Source: Pseudobutyrivibrio sp.
GTDB lineage: Bacteria; Bacillota; Clostridia; Lachnospirales; Lachnospiraceae
Direction of reading: 5' to 3'
DNA: 64,000 nt
NCBI RefSeq assembly: GCF_015057185.1
Contig: NZ_SVEV01000004.1
Coordinates: forward strand, 51,752 to 115,751
The notes below the pieces were generated by a model. The model was given only the letters and a program-made list of their open reading frames with translations, was not told where the DNA came from and made no database searches. Below are positions 49,591-58,629 of this stretch, in pieces (within the stretch, counting starts at the first letter, position 1; each line of letters starts with the position of its first letter). Position numbers and translations under genes: made by a program.

Positions 49591-51306
49591 ATGAATTTTG
49601 CAATGCTTAAAAATGCACCATTTTCGCTGAATGATTCTCAGATAGAATGGGTAAAAACAACAATTGAAAAAATGTCGGATGAAGAGAAAATAGGTCAGAT
49701 TTTTTGTCCTATAAGTGGAGATACAGAGCCAGAGAAAATCAAGGCATTTGTAGATGAATTTCATCCAGGCGGAGTATTATACAGACCAATGCCAGCAAAG
49801 GTAATCCAGAATTGTCATAGGAGTTTTCAGGAAAATTCTGATATTCCAATGCTTTTGGCAGCAAATCTGGAGTCAGGTGGTGTAGGCATTGCAAGTGATG
49901 GTACATATTACTCTAGACCTATGGGAGTAGCAGCTACAGGTGATAGTAAAAACGCCTATCGCCTTGGCTATATATCAGGAAAAGAAGCAAAAGCTGTAGG
50001 CTGTAACTGGTCATTTGCACCTATTTGCGATTTAGATAAAAATTATTTGAATCCTATTATGAATGTGCGCACCTTTGGTGATAACGTAAATGCGGTAATT
50101 GAATGTGTAAAAGAGCAGCTAAAAGGTCTTTCTGACAATGAAGTTGCAGCTGCAGCAAAGCACTTTCCTGGAGATGGAGTTGATTTCAGAGATCAACATT
50201 TGGTTGCTTCAGTCAACAGTCTTTCTGTTGAGGAATATGATGAAAGCTATGGAAAAATCTGGCAGGAGGTAGTTAACACAGGAATCTTGTCGGTAATGGT
50301 TGGACATATTTTACAGCCAGCCTATAGCAAATATTTTAATCCAGAACTTAAGGACGAGGAGATTCTTCCAGCAACACTTTCAAAGGAGATTCTTCAGGGA
50401 CTTCTTAGAGGAAAGCTTGGATTTAATGGAGTTATCGTTACAGATGCAACCCCTATGTTAGGATTTACAGCATCAATGAAGAGAAGTGAATCACTTCCAG
50501 CATGTATTATGGCTGGGTGCGATATGATTCTTTTCAACAAAGATATCAGAGAAGATTATCAGTATATCAGGGATGCCCTTTCAGATGGCCGTCTTACAAA
50601 GGAACGACTTGATGAGGCAGTTTTAAGAATTCTTGGAATGAAGGCTGCTATGAATTTACCTGAGAAAAAGGCAGATGGCATAATCGTTCCAGGTGATGAG
50701 GCTCTTTCAGACGTAGGCTGCAACCAGCATAAGGAATGGACAAAGCAGTGCGCAGATGAGGCAGTGACACTAGTCAAGGACACACAGAAGCTATTACCTA
50801 TTTCACCTGATAAATATAGGAAAATTCGTCTTTATTTAATTGAAGATAGAGTCGGTGGTGGATTTAAGGATGGAGATAGTGAAATCAATCGATTCAAGGA
50901 ATTGCTTGAAAAGGAAGGATTTGAAGTCAGTGTTTATGACTATAGCAAGCCTGATTTCTACGAGATGTTTGAGTCCGGAGTGGGATATGCAAAGGAAAAG
51001 TTTGATCTTGCAATATATGTTGCCTGCATCGATACAGCAAGCAATCAGGCAGTTCGTCGTATTGACTGGTTGCATTTAATGGCAGCAGATGCGCCATGGT
51101 TTGTGGAAGAAATTCCAACAATGTTTATATCTTTGGCAAATCCTTACCATCTTGTGGATGCACCAATGGTAAAAACATTTATAAACGCCTACACACCTAC
51201 AAAAGAGGTATGTGAGGCAGTAATTGAAAAGATTATGGGTCGCTCAGATTTTAAAGGACAAAACCCAATTGATCCATTCTGTAATATATGGGGTAGTAGA
51301 TTTTAA
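49591..51306 (+). CDS. GH3 family hydrolase, NagZ-like
   Basis: 571 residues. The (beta/alpha)8 barrel has GGVLYRPMP, KHFPGDGVDFRDQH (from residue 190; NagZ enzymes have KHFPGHG and a mobile His-Asp dyad here) and nucleophile Asp285 in VIVTDATPM. The C-terminal alpha/beta sandwich is at ~380-560. NagZ relatives release beta-N-acetylhexosamine, but others in the group cleave beta-glucosides; the GDG variant makes the substrate uncertain. No signal peptide. Co-transcribed with the symporter. Convergent, 8 nt away, is an AraC gene. Confidence 0.83.
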   Translation: MNFAMLKNAPFSLNDSQIEWVKTTIEKMSDEEKIGQIFCPISGDTEPEKIKAFVDEFHPGGVLYRPMPAKVIQNCHRSFQENSDIPMLLAANLESGGVGIASDGTYYSRPMGVAATGDSKNAYRLGYISGKEAKAVGCNWSFAPICDLDKNYLNPIMNVRTFGDNVNAVIECVKEQLKGLSDNEVAAAAKHFPGDGVDFRDQHLVASVNSLSVEEYDESYGKIWQEVVNTGILSVMVGHILQPAYSKYFNPELKDEEILPATLSKEILQGLLRGKLGFNGVIVTDATPMLGFTASMKRSESLPACIMAGCDMILFNKDIREDYQYIRDALSDGRLTKERLDEAVLRILGMKAAMNLPEKKADGIIVPGDEALSDVGCNQHKEWTKQCADEAVTLVKDTQKLLPISPDKYRKIRLYLIEDRVGGGFKDGDSEINRFKELLEKEGFEVSVYDYSKPDFYEMFESGVGYAKEKFDLAIYVACIDTASNQAVRRIDWLHLMAADAPWFVEEIPTMFISLANPYHLVDAPMVKTFINAYTPTKEVCEAVIEKIMGRSDFKGQNPIDPFCNIWGSRF

Positions 51307-51314
51307 ATAAACTA

Positions 51315-52451
51315 TTAAGCTCTTTCTTCTTGTTCTGTAGAGAATGGGATGAAAGGGCTTTCTTTTTTATAATTCTTTCTATACTCTGCAGGAGAGCATT
51401 TGTAGGTCTGGCGGAAAACTCTAGAGAAATGATCTGCAGAGTTGTAACCGATTTGTTCAGCAATTTCATTAATTTTCAGGTCAGTATTGATTAGGAAGCT
51501 GACCGCATCCTTCATTCTGAGATTCTTAATAAGTTCTGTAAATGTTTCCCCTGTATTTTGCTTAATCAATGTACATAGATGAGGCTCGCTATAATGGAAA
51601 AAATCAGCCAGCGAAGACAGAGTAATATTTTGATAGTTGTGCTGGATGTACTGAAGCACAAGTGAAAAATCTGAGCCAATCTCATAATTGTAAAAGGCTA
51701 TAGTTTTGCTGTAGTTTCTAAGAAGGTTACAGAAAAATAAATTAATAATACTAATGCAACAGCCGTTACTGTATTCATCATTTTTGGCTGATTCAATCAT
51801 CAATTTTCTAAGGAGAATACGACACTCTAAGTTGTTTCCAGTAAAAAGCATTAGGTAATTTGAACGTCCATCATTTTTTAGCATTTGTCTAAAGAAGCCA
51901 GAAAGCAAATCCTGATGACTCATTATAGATGAAAAAGTACTATCAAAGGTACTGCGTCTAATGCAGACAGTATGAACGATAGAGGTTTCATCATTTATTA
52001 AAAAATCATGCTTTGAGCCTGGGGCAATAATACATACTTCCCCTTCATGCATAACATGCTTTGTTTCTTCAAAATAAAATTCAGCCTCGCCCTTTACTAC
52101 AAAGTCCAGTTCGAAATAATTGTGTGAATGTGAATATCGGCGTGTAAATCTAGGATGTCTTATGGTAAAAACATCATAGAAATTAGGAATCATTTTTTCT
52201 TCTAATACAAGAGGATTGTTGGCGTCCTGTGGGCGCACTGAAATAGGCATAGTATCTACGATTTTATCAAATTCTTCATCGGACATTCCCTGAGCCTCGT
52301 CTGGAATACGAACTCCAATTGGGGAAGCTTCCATTAAACCTTTCTGTTCCATGCGAGAAATCATCTCCATGAACTGAAGGTTTAATCCAGTTCGCTTATG
52401 GTACTCATTCATTTGTTCCTGAAATTTGCCGTATGTAGTATAGCCTTGCAT
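51315..52451 (-). CDS. AraC-family regulator with N-terminal cupin
   Basis: 378 residues; the start at 52451 has GGAGGA upstream. A long N-terminal segment is followed by a cupin sensor (HSHNYFELDFVVKGEAEFYF and VCIIAPGSKHDFLI) and a C-terminal AraC DNA-binding domain (ITLSSLADFFHYSEPHLCTL and INEIAEQIGYNSADHFSRVF, ending CSPAEYRKNY). Cupin-AraC proteins bind sugars directly. Divergent placement points to the GH78 gene at 52634 as a target, and possibly the similar motif at 55293. Confidence 0.9.
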   Translation of the reverse strand: MQGYTTYGKFQEQMNEYHKRTGLNLQFMEMISRMEQKGLMEASPIGVRIPDEAQGMSDEEFDKIVDTMPISVRPQDANNPLVLEEKMIPNFYDVFTIRHPRFTRRYSHSHNYFELDFVVKGEAEFYFEETKHVMHEGEVCIIAPGSKHDFLINDETSIVHTVCIRRSTFDSTFSSIMSHQDLLSGFFRQMLKNDGRSNYLMLFTGNNLECRILLRKLMIESAKNDEYSNGCCISIINLFFCNLLRNYSKTIAFYNYEIGSDFSLVLQYIQHNYQNITLSSLADFFHYSEPHLCTLIKQNTGETFTELIKNLRMKDAVSFLINTDLKINEIAEQIGYNSADHFSRVFRQTYKCSPAEYRKNYKKESPFIPFSTEQEERA

Positions 52452-52547
52452 AAATCCTCCAATAGCTGAAAAAATATCGTATGTTTAGAAAATACCTGTA
52501 CATATAATAACATAGAAAGCTTATTTTGATTACTTTTTCAAATATAT

Positions 52548-52594
52548 TGATTGATTATTTCATGTGAAAAATGGTCGGATGACAATAATATGAT
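52548..52594 (+). promoter_or_regulatory. Regulator motif and -10 element upstream of second GH78
   Basis: TGATTGATTATTTCATGT (52548-52565) matches 55293-55310 at 17 of 18 positions. A -10-like TATGAT follows at 52589-52594. The -35 region between them is poor, as expected for an AraC-activated promoter. GGTCGGAT (52573-52580) lies between motif and -10. Confidence 0.45.
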
Positions 52595-52633
52595 ACCTGA
52601 AGCATTTGTTTGTATAGATTGGGAGGTAGTGGA

Positions 52634-55267
52634 ATGTTAGGAATCAAATCGATAACTGTTAATTATCAGTGTGAGCCTTCTGGGATAGTTGGTCCTATTC
52701 AAGTAGGCTGGAAGCTAAAAAGTGATGAGAGAAATGTAAAACAGCTTGCTTATCACTTATTAATCAAGGATGGGGATAAAACAGTATATGATAGTGGAAA
52801 AGTAGAAAGCGAAGAGTCTGCTCATGTTTATATTAATGAGAAATGGGATGATATTCGTAAATACGATATCGAAGTGAAGGCATTCACGGAAAAGACAGAA
52901 ACTGATTGGGCTAAAAGCTATTTTGTTTCAGGTTATCAGGATATTAGCGCCTGGACAGGAGCATTTGTAACAGCAGAGCCTTTGGCTGATGCAGATGAAA
53001 GCTATGGAACCCTAGTACGAGATGAATTCACAGTAGAAAAGGAAATTGACAGAGCTTATTTGGTAAGTACTGCCCATGGACTTTATCGTCCATTTATTAA
53101 TGGAAAAAAGGTTGGAGAGGATGAGTTGACTCCAGGATGGACATCCTATAATAAAAGACTTCAGTATCAGACTATTGATGTGTCGAACGTGATAAAACAG
53201 GGGCGAAATGCATGGGGCGCAATGCTTGGTGCAGGCTGGTTTAAGGGTGACATGAGTTTTAACCACAAGCGCAACCTATATGGAAAGCAGACAGCTTTTG
53301 GTGGTCAGATAATTATTGATTATAAGGATGGAAACAGAGAAGTTATCTCTACAACAGATAAATTTAAGGGTCATAAATCTCCAGTTATTTTTTCAGAGAT
53401 ATATGATGGTGAAATCTATGATGCGAGGCTAGAGGAAACAGGCTGGTGTGAAGCAGGATATGACGACAGCAGTTGGATTAAGACTGAAGTTGTTGCAAGA
53501 GATATAAAAACCTTGGTACCACAGGAAGGACATGGGGTTAGAGTTATTACAAAGCTTCTTCCTAAGGAAATCATTACAACTCCTGAAGGTGATACAGTAA
53601 TTGATTTTGGACAGAATTTGACTGGCTGGGTTGAGTTCTCTGTGGAAAATGCAAGTGAGGGTGATGAGGTAGAGCTAAATTGCTTTGAGGTATTAGATAG
53701 CAAGGGAAATGTGTATCTAGATAATCTTAGAGGAGCTAAGGAAACCGTAAAATATACATGCAAAGGTAGCAAAAAAGAAACATTTCACCCTAATTTTACT
53801 TTCATGGGATTTCAATATGTAAAAATAAATAAGTTCCCTGGTGAGATAAAAAAGGAAAACTTTAAGGCATACGCAGTTCATAGTGATATGACAGAGACAG
53901 GATTTTTTGAGTGCTCAAATAAACTGATTAATCAATTACAGCACAATATCAAGTGGGGAATGAAAGGAAATTTTGTAGATGTTCCAACTGATTGTCCTCA
54001 AAGAGATGAAAGACTTGGCTGGACAGGTGATGCTCAGATATTCTGCAGCACAGCTACATTTTTGATGGATACATACTCATTCTATAGTAAGTGGATGAAG
54101 GATGTTGAGGCTGATCAGGCTGAGGATGGTGCCGTTGCCCATGTAGTCCCAGATATTTTGACAGGATACAGTGAAGGGGACTGGCTTATGAAAAATGGTA
54201 CAGCAGGCTCTTCTGCATGGGGTGATGTTGCCGTAATAGAGCCATGGACAATGTATCTGTATTATGGCGACACTTCTATAATAGAAAGACAATTTGATTC
54301 CATGAAGGCATGGATTGACTTTATGACCGCACATAGTAAAGAGGACGTTTTATTTAACTATGGTCTTCAATTTGGAGATTGGGTAGCTCTTGATGCCGAG
54401 GAGGGCAGCTACTTTGGAGCTACACCAGTAGAATACACCTGCAGTGCATATTATACATATGTGACAGGTTTGTTTTCTCAGATGGCTAAGGCAATCGGCA
54501 GAGATAAAGAGGCAAGTGAGTATGGCGCGCTTTATAATAGGTTAAGAAAATCATTTAATGATCACTTTGTAAACGATAAAAATGAGATTACTGTTGAAAC
54601 TCAAACTGCTCAGATAGTAGCTCTGTACTTTAATTTAGTTGATGGCGAAGTTAGAAAAAATGCAGTGACAAAGCTTAAGGAATTGCTTGATAAAGAAAAT
54701 GGTCATTTGGTAACAGGCTTTATTGGAACTCCATATATTAACCATGCACTTAGCGAAAATGGTTGTTTGAAGGAAGCTTATGATTTGTTACTCAAGGATG
54801 ATTTTCCAAGCTGGCTGTATCAGGTAAAAATGGGTGCCACTACTGTATGGGAGCATTGGGATGGACTCAAGCCTGATGGCACAATGTGGAGTCCTGACAT
54901 GAATTCTTTCAACCATTACGCATATGGATCTATTGGGGATTGGATTTATAAGGTAATAGGTGGAATTAAACCTGATGAGAGCAATCCTGGCTTCAAACAT
55001 TTTTGTATTGCGCCTGAAATTGGTGGAGCTTTAGAATTCGCAAATACGAATTATGAAAGTGTTTATGGTACTATTGGTGTTAATTGGAAAAAGAGTAGCG
55101 ATAAGGTGCAGCTACATATAACAGTGCCAGTAAATACTACGGCTACAGTTATTCTCAAGCATGCAAAAGAGGTTGAAAATTCAGATGGACTATCATTTAC
55201 AGTTAATGCAGCAGGCTATATAGCTGAGGCAGGATCTGGAGAATATAACATTACCTATATAGAATAA
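52634..55267 (+). CDS. GH78 alpha-L-rhamnosidase (second paralogue)
   Basis: ATG 52634 follows GGAGGT by 6 nt; 877 residues. N-terminal fibronectin-like domain (VGWKLKSDE, WDDIRKYDIEVKAF), substrate-binding beta-sandwiches, and the helical barrel with TDCPQRDERLGWTGDAQ (Glu459 likely general acid) and late motifs TTVWEHWDG and SFNHYAYGS. It cleaves terminal alpha-L-rhamnose from imported glycans. It lacks the extra C-terminal tail of the other GH78. Likely under the divergent AraC regulator. Confidence 0.93.
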   Translation: MLGIKSITVNYQCEPSGIVGPIQVGWKLKSDERNVKQLAYHLLIKDGDKTVYDSGKVESEESAHVYINEKWDDIRKYDIEVKAFTEKTETDWAKSYFVSGYQDISAWTGAFVTAEPLADADESYGTLVRDEFTVEKEIDRAYLVSTAHGLYRPFINGKKVGEDELTPGWTSYNKRLQYQTIDVSNVIKQGRNAWGAMLGAGWFKGDMSFNHKRNLYGKQTAFGGQIIIDYKDGNREVISTTDKFKGHKSPVIFSEIYDGEIYDARLEETGWCEAGYDDSSWIKTEVVARDIKTLVPQEGHGVRVITKLLPKEIITTPEGDTVIDFGQNLTGWVEFSVENASEGDEVELNCFEVLDSKGNVYLDNLRGAKETVKYTCKGSKKETFHPNFTFMGFQYVKINKFPGEIKKENFKAYAVHSDMTETGFFECSNKLINQLQHNIKWGMKGNFVDVPTDCPQRDERLGWTGDAQIFCSTATFLMDTYSFYSKWMKDVEADQAEDGAVAHVVPDILTGYSEGDWLMKNGTAGSSAWGDVAVIEPWTMYLYYGDTSIIERQFDSMKAWIDFMTAHSKEDVLFNYGLQFGDWVALDAEEGSYFGATPVEYTCSAYYTYVTGLFSQMAKAIGRDKEASEYGALYNRLRKSFNDHFVNDKNEITVETQTAQIVALYFNLVDGEVRKNAVTKLKELLDKENGHLVTGFIGTPYINHALSENGCLKEAYDLLLKDDFPSWLYQVKMGATTVWEHWDGLKPDGTMWSPDMNSFNHYAYGSIGDWIYKVIGGIKPDESNPGFKHFCIAPEIGGALEFANTNYESVYGTIGVNWKKSSDKVQLHITVPVNTTATVILKHAKEVENSDGLSFTVNAAGYIAEAGSGEYNITYIE

Positions 55268-55292
55268 TAATAGAGTGATTTTTCAAGTGAAG

Positions 55293-55310
55293 TGATTGAT
55301 TATTCCATGT
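55293..55310. promoter_or_regulatory. TGATTGATTATTCCATGT motif before second importer operon
   Basis: 17 of 18 bases match the element at 52548-52565. It lies 86 nt before the start codon of the sugar-binding lipoprotein gene, suggesting that the GH78 and this importer share a regulator. Confidence 0.45.
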
Positions 55311-55396
55311 TGATTATTTTTTACAAATGCTAAAGTTTATTCATAAGTTAAGTAGTTAATCCGCAGGATTACGAAGAAGAAATGGGAGGGTATTAC

Positions 55397-56749
55397 ATGA
55401 GAAACAAAAAGAAAATGTTAGTATTTCCTTTAGTTGCAGCAATGTCATTATCAATGGTTGGCTGCGGCTCAACAGAGGGAACAGAGGCTACAACAGGGGG
55501 CGATTCAGAGACAGTAGTTGCATCATCAGACGGTAATTGGAACTACGAGGAGGGTACTACAATTACAATGCTGATTGATACAGATATTACAGACACAGGT
55601 ATTCTTGCTGTTTGTGATTTGGCTGAGGAGAAGCTTGGAATTAATGTAGAAATAGAGTATCGTCCAGGCGGTACAGATGGAGATAACATTGTAAAAACAA
55701 GATTAGCTTCTGGGGAAATGGCTGATATTTGTGGTTATAATTCAGGAGCTCTTTTATCAGCTCTTAATCCATCAGAGTATTTTGTAGACCTTTCACAGGA
55801 TTCAAATATCATGGACAGACTTGATGAGACATATGCTTCATCAGTTACTGTAGGAAATGCTACATATGGTATTCCAGTATGTGCTTCACAGGCTGGTGCT
55901 GTAATGTACAGCAAGCCATTATATGAGAAATACAATTTGGAAGTTCCTCAGACATGGGATGAGTTCATGTCAAACTGCCAGGTACTTCAGGATGCTGGCG
56001 AGACAGCAGTAATTGGTTCATTTGCAGATAGCTGGACAACACAGGTTGTTTTCCTTGGAGACAATGCAAATGTAATGAACAAAGATCCAGAGTTTGCTAC
56101 AAACCTTGCAGCAGGAACAACTACATATTCAGATAGTGAGTATGCTTTAAGATCATTTGAGAAGTGTACAGATCTCACAAAGTTCTACAACTCAGATTAT
56201 CTTTCAACATCTTATGATGATGCTTGTGACATGATTTACAACGGCGAAGGTGGTCATTGGATTTGCTTAACACAGGCACTTTCAAATATCTATGAGTTAT
56301 ATGGAGACAACAGTGATATCGGTGTATTTGCAGTTCCAGCAGATACAGCAGAAGACACAAGACTTACAACTTGGATGCCAACATCTTTCTATGCAAATAA
56401 AAATAGTGAGAACTACGATGCTGTTATGGCGTTCATGGAGTTCTATATCAGTGATGAAGCATTAGATTGCTACACTAACGTAATCCTTCCAGATGGCCCA
56501 TACTGTGTAAAGGGATACGAGTTACCAGACAATGCTTATCCAGCAGTTGCAGATGATATGCAGAAATATTTTGAAGATGGTAAGACTGGTCTTGCAATGG
56601 AATTCATTACAGATATCAAGGGCGCTAACTGTGCACAGATTTGCCAGGAAGCAGGCTCAGGCCAGACAACTGCAGCAGAGGCAGCAGAGAAATACGATGC
56701 AGATTGCTTATTACAGGCTCAGCAGTTAGGTTACGATTGGGCTCAGTAA
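55397..56749 (+). CDS. ABC sugar-binding lipoprotein
   Basis: ATG 55397 has GGGAGG 8 nt upstream; 450 residues. Signal peptide with basic start (MRNKKK), hydrophobic stretch and lipobox MVGC (Cys at about 23), then a Thr/Ser/Glu-rich tether. The body is a type I extracellular solute-binding protein (family 1, e.g. QTWDEFMSNCQVLQDAG, YNGEGGHWICL). It delivers mono- or oligosaccharides to the permease pair downstream. A strong intercistronic hairpin separates it from them. Confidence 0.9.
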   Translation: MRNKKKMLVFPLVAAMSLSMVGCGSTEGTEATTGGDSETVVASSDGNWNYEEGTTITMLIDTDITDTGILAVCDLAEEKLGINVEIEYRPGGTDGDNIVKTRLASGEMADICGYNSGALLSALNPSEYFVDLSQDSNIMDRLDETYASSVTVGNATYGIPVCASQAGAVMYSKPLYEKYNLEVPQTWDEFMSNCQVLQDAGETAVIGSFADSWTTQVVFLGDNANVMNKDPEFATNLAAGTTTYSDSEYALRSFEKCTDLTKFYNSDYLSTSYDDACDMIYNGEGGHWICLTQALSNIYELYGDNSDIGVFAVPADTAEDTRLTTWMPTSFYANKNSENYDAVMAFMEFYISDEALDCYTNVILPDGPYCVKGYELPDNAYPAVADDMQKYFEDGKTGLAMEFITDIKGANCAQICQEAGSGQTTAAEAAEKYDADCLLQAQQLGYDWAQ

Positions 56750-56776
56750 ATAGATTCAACAAATAGTTTTTCATTG

Positions 56777-56802
56777 AGAGGATGCATGAAAGTGCATCCT
56801 CT
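56777..56802 (+). promoter_or_regulatory. Intercistronic hairpin between binding protein and permeases
   Basis: AGAGGATGCA (56777-56786) pairs perfectly with TGCATCCTCT (56793-56802), loop TGAAAG. Only a short TT follows, so partial termination or mRNA protection, giving more binding protein than permease, is likely. Confidence 0.65.
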
Positions 56803-56833
56803 TATAAAAAGAGGGTAAAGGAAGGGTAATGTT

Positions 56834-57691
56834 ATGGATAACAAAAGAATTTATCCAATATGGTTTTTAGCACCAGCAATGGTGATTTTCACAGTCTTTT
56901 TCCTTATACCAATTGCAATGTCTTTGATTTTTAGCATGATGAACTGGACTTTTACCGGTATGTCATGGGCTGGATTTAATAACTATATAACCTTTTTCAA
57001 TGACTATTCCATGACAATTGGTATTAAGAATACTATCATTTATGCTTTTGCCACAATGGCAGCAAAATGTGTTTTGGGATTTTTGCTTGCTGTATTTTTG
57101 ACAAGCAATATCAAATCAAAACATTTTTTGAGAAGCATCGCTTTTTTTCCAAATATTGTTTCAACAATCGCAGTAGGAATTACATTTACAGCATTAATGC
57201 ATCCCTCAAAGGGCTTGATAAATAAGGCTCTTGCAGTATTTGGTATAACAGGTCCTGACTGGCTTGGAAATATTAACATCGCTCTTGGCAGTGTAATAGC
57301 AACAGATGTATGGAAGGGTGTTGGTGTTGCAACTGTAATTTACATTGCAGGAATCACATCAATAGATAAAAGCTACTACGAGGCAGCTTCAATAGATGGA
57401 GCAACTTCATTTCAACAGCTTATAAAAATAACAGTACCTCTTTGTAGACCATCAGTGAATTCGGTAATCATTTTAGCACTTACAAGTGGTATGAGATGTT
57501 TTGATCTCATTTGGTCAATGACAGGTGGAGGTCCTGGATTTGCAACAGATGTTATGGCATCAGTTGTTTATAAGAAATATGCAGCAGGCTATTACGGTCT
57601 ATCAACAGCAGGAAATGTAATTATGTTTATTCTCATAGCTGTTATCGCATTTCCGTTACAGAAATTCTTACAGAGCAGGGAGGCTGAATAA
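56834..57691 (+). CDS. ABC sugar transporter permease (MalF/UgpA type)
   Basis: 285 residues and six helices. The EAA loop is KSYYEAASIDGATSFQQLIK with ITVPLCRPS after it, and the MalF-like SMTGGGPGFATDVMASVVY is near the end. Translation of the second permease starts at the stop codon (TAATG). It forms the membrane channel with that protein. No ATPase gene is in the operon. Confidence 0.9.
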   Translation: MDNKRIYPIWFLAPAMVIFTVFFLIPIAMSLIFSMMNWTFTGMSWAGFNNYITFFNDYSMTIGIKNTIIYAFATMAAKCVLGFLLAVFLTSNIKSKHFLRSIAFFPNIVSTIAVGITFTALMHPSKGLINKALAVFGITGPDWLGNINIALGSVIATDVWKGVGVATVIYIAGITSIDKSYYEAASIDGATSFQQLIKITVPLCRPSVNSVIILALTSGMRCFDLIWSMTGGGPGFATDVMASVVYKKYAAGYYGLSTAGNVIMFILIAVIAFPLQKFLQSREAE

Positions 57692-58521
57692 TGAATACAT
57701 ACAAAAAGAAACATCTCTTTGCCGATATAATTGGAATAATCGTAGGTTTTATAATATTCGTAATTCCGTTTTTATTTATGCTTGTTAACTCATTAAAGGA
57801 GCGAGTTGAAGCAAACCTACTTGACATAACAATACCAAAAACATTTGCTTGGTCAAATTTCGCAGAAGCATTTACTGCAAAGCACTACCAGATACTGACA
57901 GCATTCAAAAACAGCTTATTGCTAACTTTTTTTTCATTACTCTTCTTGATTGTGGTTGGTTCTATGGCAGGATATGTTATACAGCGTAGGAAGGATAAGC
58001 CAGTAACAATAATCAGTATGATTATTACCACAGGTCTTATGATTCCTGCAGCTGTAATGCCAACCATATGGTTACTCCAGGCGCTTCACATCTACAAGAC
58101 CATGTTCAGCATGATTATGATTGAAACAGCCCTACAGATACCATTTACAGTTCTACTATACAGAGGCTTCATGTCTTCTATTCCTAGGGAACTAGAAGAG
58201 GCAGCTTACATAGATGGATGTAGCACCTTACAGCTTTTCAGACAGATAATATTCCCTCTGCTAAAGCCTGTAACCGCAACAATAATCATCTTAAATGCCT
58301 GCACAATATTCAACGATTTCACAAACCCATTGTACTTCCTTCCGGGTGCCGAAAACATTACCGTGCAGCAGACCCTATACAACTTTATGGGGCAATATTC
58401 CAGCTCCTTCAACCTACTATTTGCTGACGTAATTATAATCACTATCCCAATGCTAATAGTCTTTATCGTATTTAATAAACAGCTGGTAGCTGGCATGGTT
58501 GCAGGGGCAGTAAAAGGATAA
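57691..58521 (+). CDS. ABC sugar transporter permease (MalG/UgpE type)
   Basis: 276 residues. The EAA motif is RELEEAAYIDGCSTLQLFR with QIIFPLLKPV. The C-terminus ends QLVAGMVAGAVKG, typical of MalG-like permeases. Start overlaps the preceding stop. A long terminator follows directly after the stop codon. Confidence 0.9.
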   Translation: MNTYKKKHLFADIIGIIVGFIIFVIPFLFMLVNSLKERVEANLLDITIPKTFAWSNFAEAFTAKHYQILTAFKNSLLLTFFSLLFLIVVGSMAGYVIQRRKDKPVTIISMIITTGLMIPAAVMPTIWLLQALHIYKTMFSMIMIETALQIPFTVLLYRGFMSSIPRELEEAAYIDGCSTLQLFRQIIFPLLKPVTATIIILNACTIFNDFTNPLYFLPGAENITVQQTLYNFMGQYSSSFNLLFADVIIITIPMLIVFIVFNKQLVAGMVAGAVKG

Positions 58522-58525
58522 TTTT

Positions 58526-58566
58526 CGCGACGTTACAATTCCTATAAATTGTAACGTCGCGTTTTT
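58526..58566 (+). terminator. Strong terminator after second importer operon
   Basis: CGCGACGTTACAATT (58526-58540) pairs perfectly with AATTGTAACGTCGCG (58547-58561), loop CCTATA, then TTTTT. A run of four T before the stem (AAAA on the other strand) makes it potentially bidirectional. Confidence 0.9.
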
Positions 58567-58629
58567 GGACTTTACGCTTTTTGGTATGCTTGAGGTAATG
58601 TATAATGGCTGTGCTAGGAGTTTAAGGTT

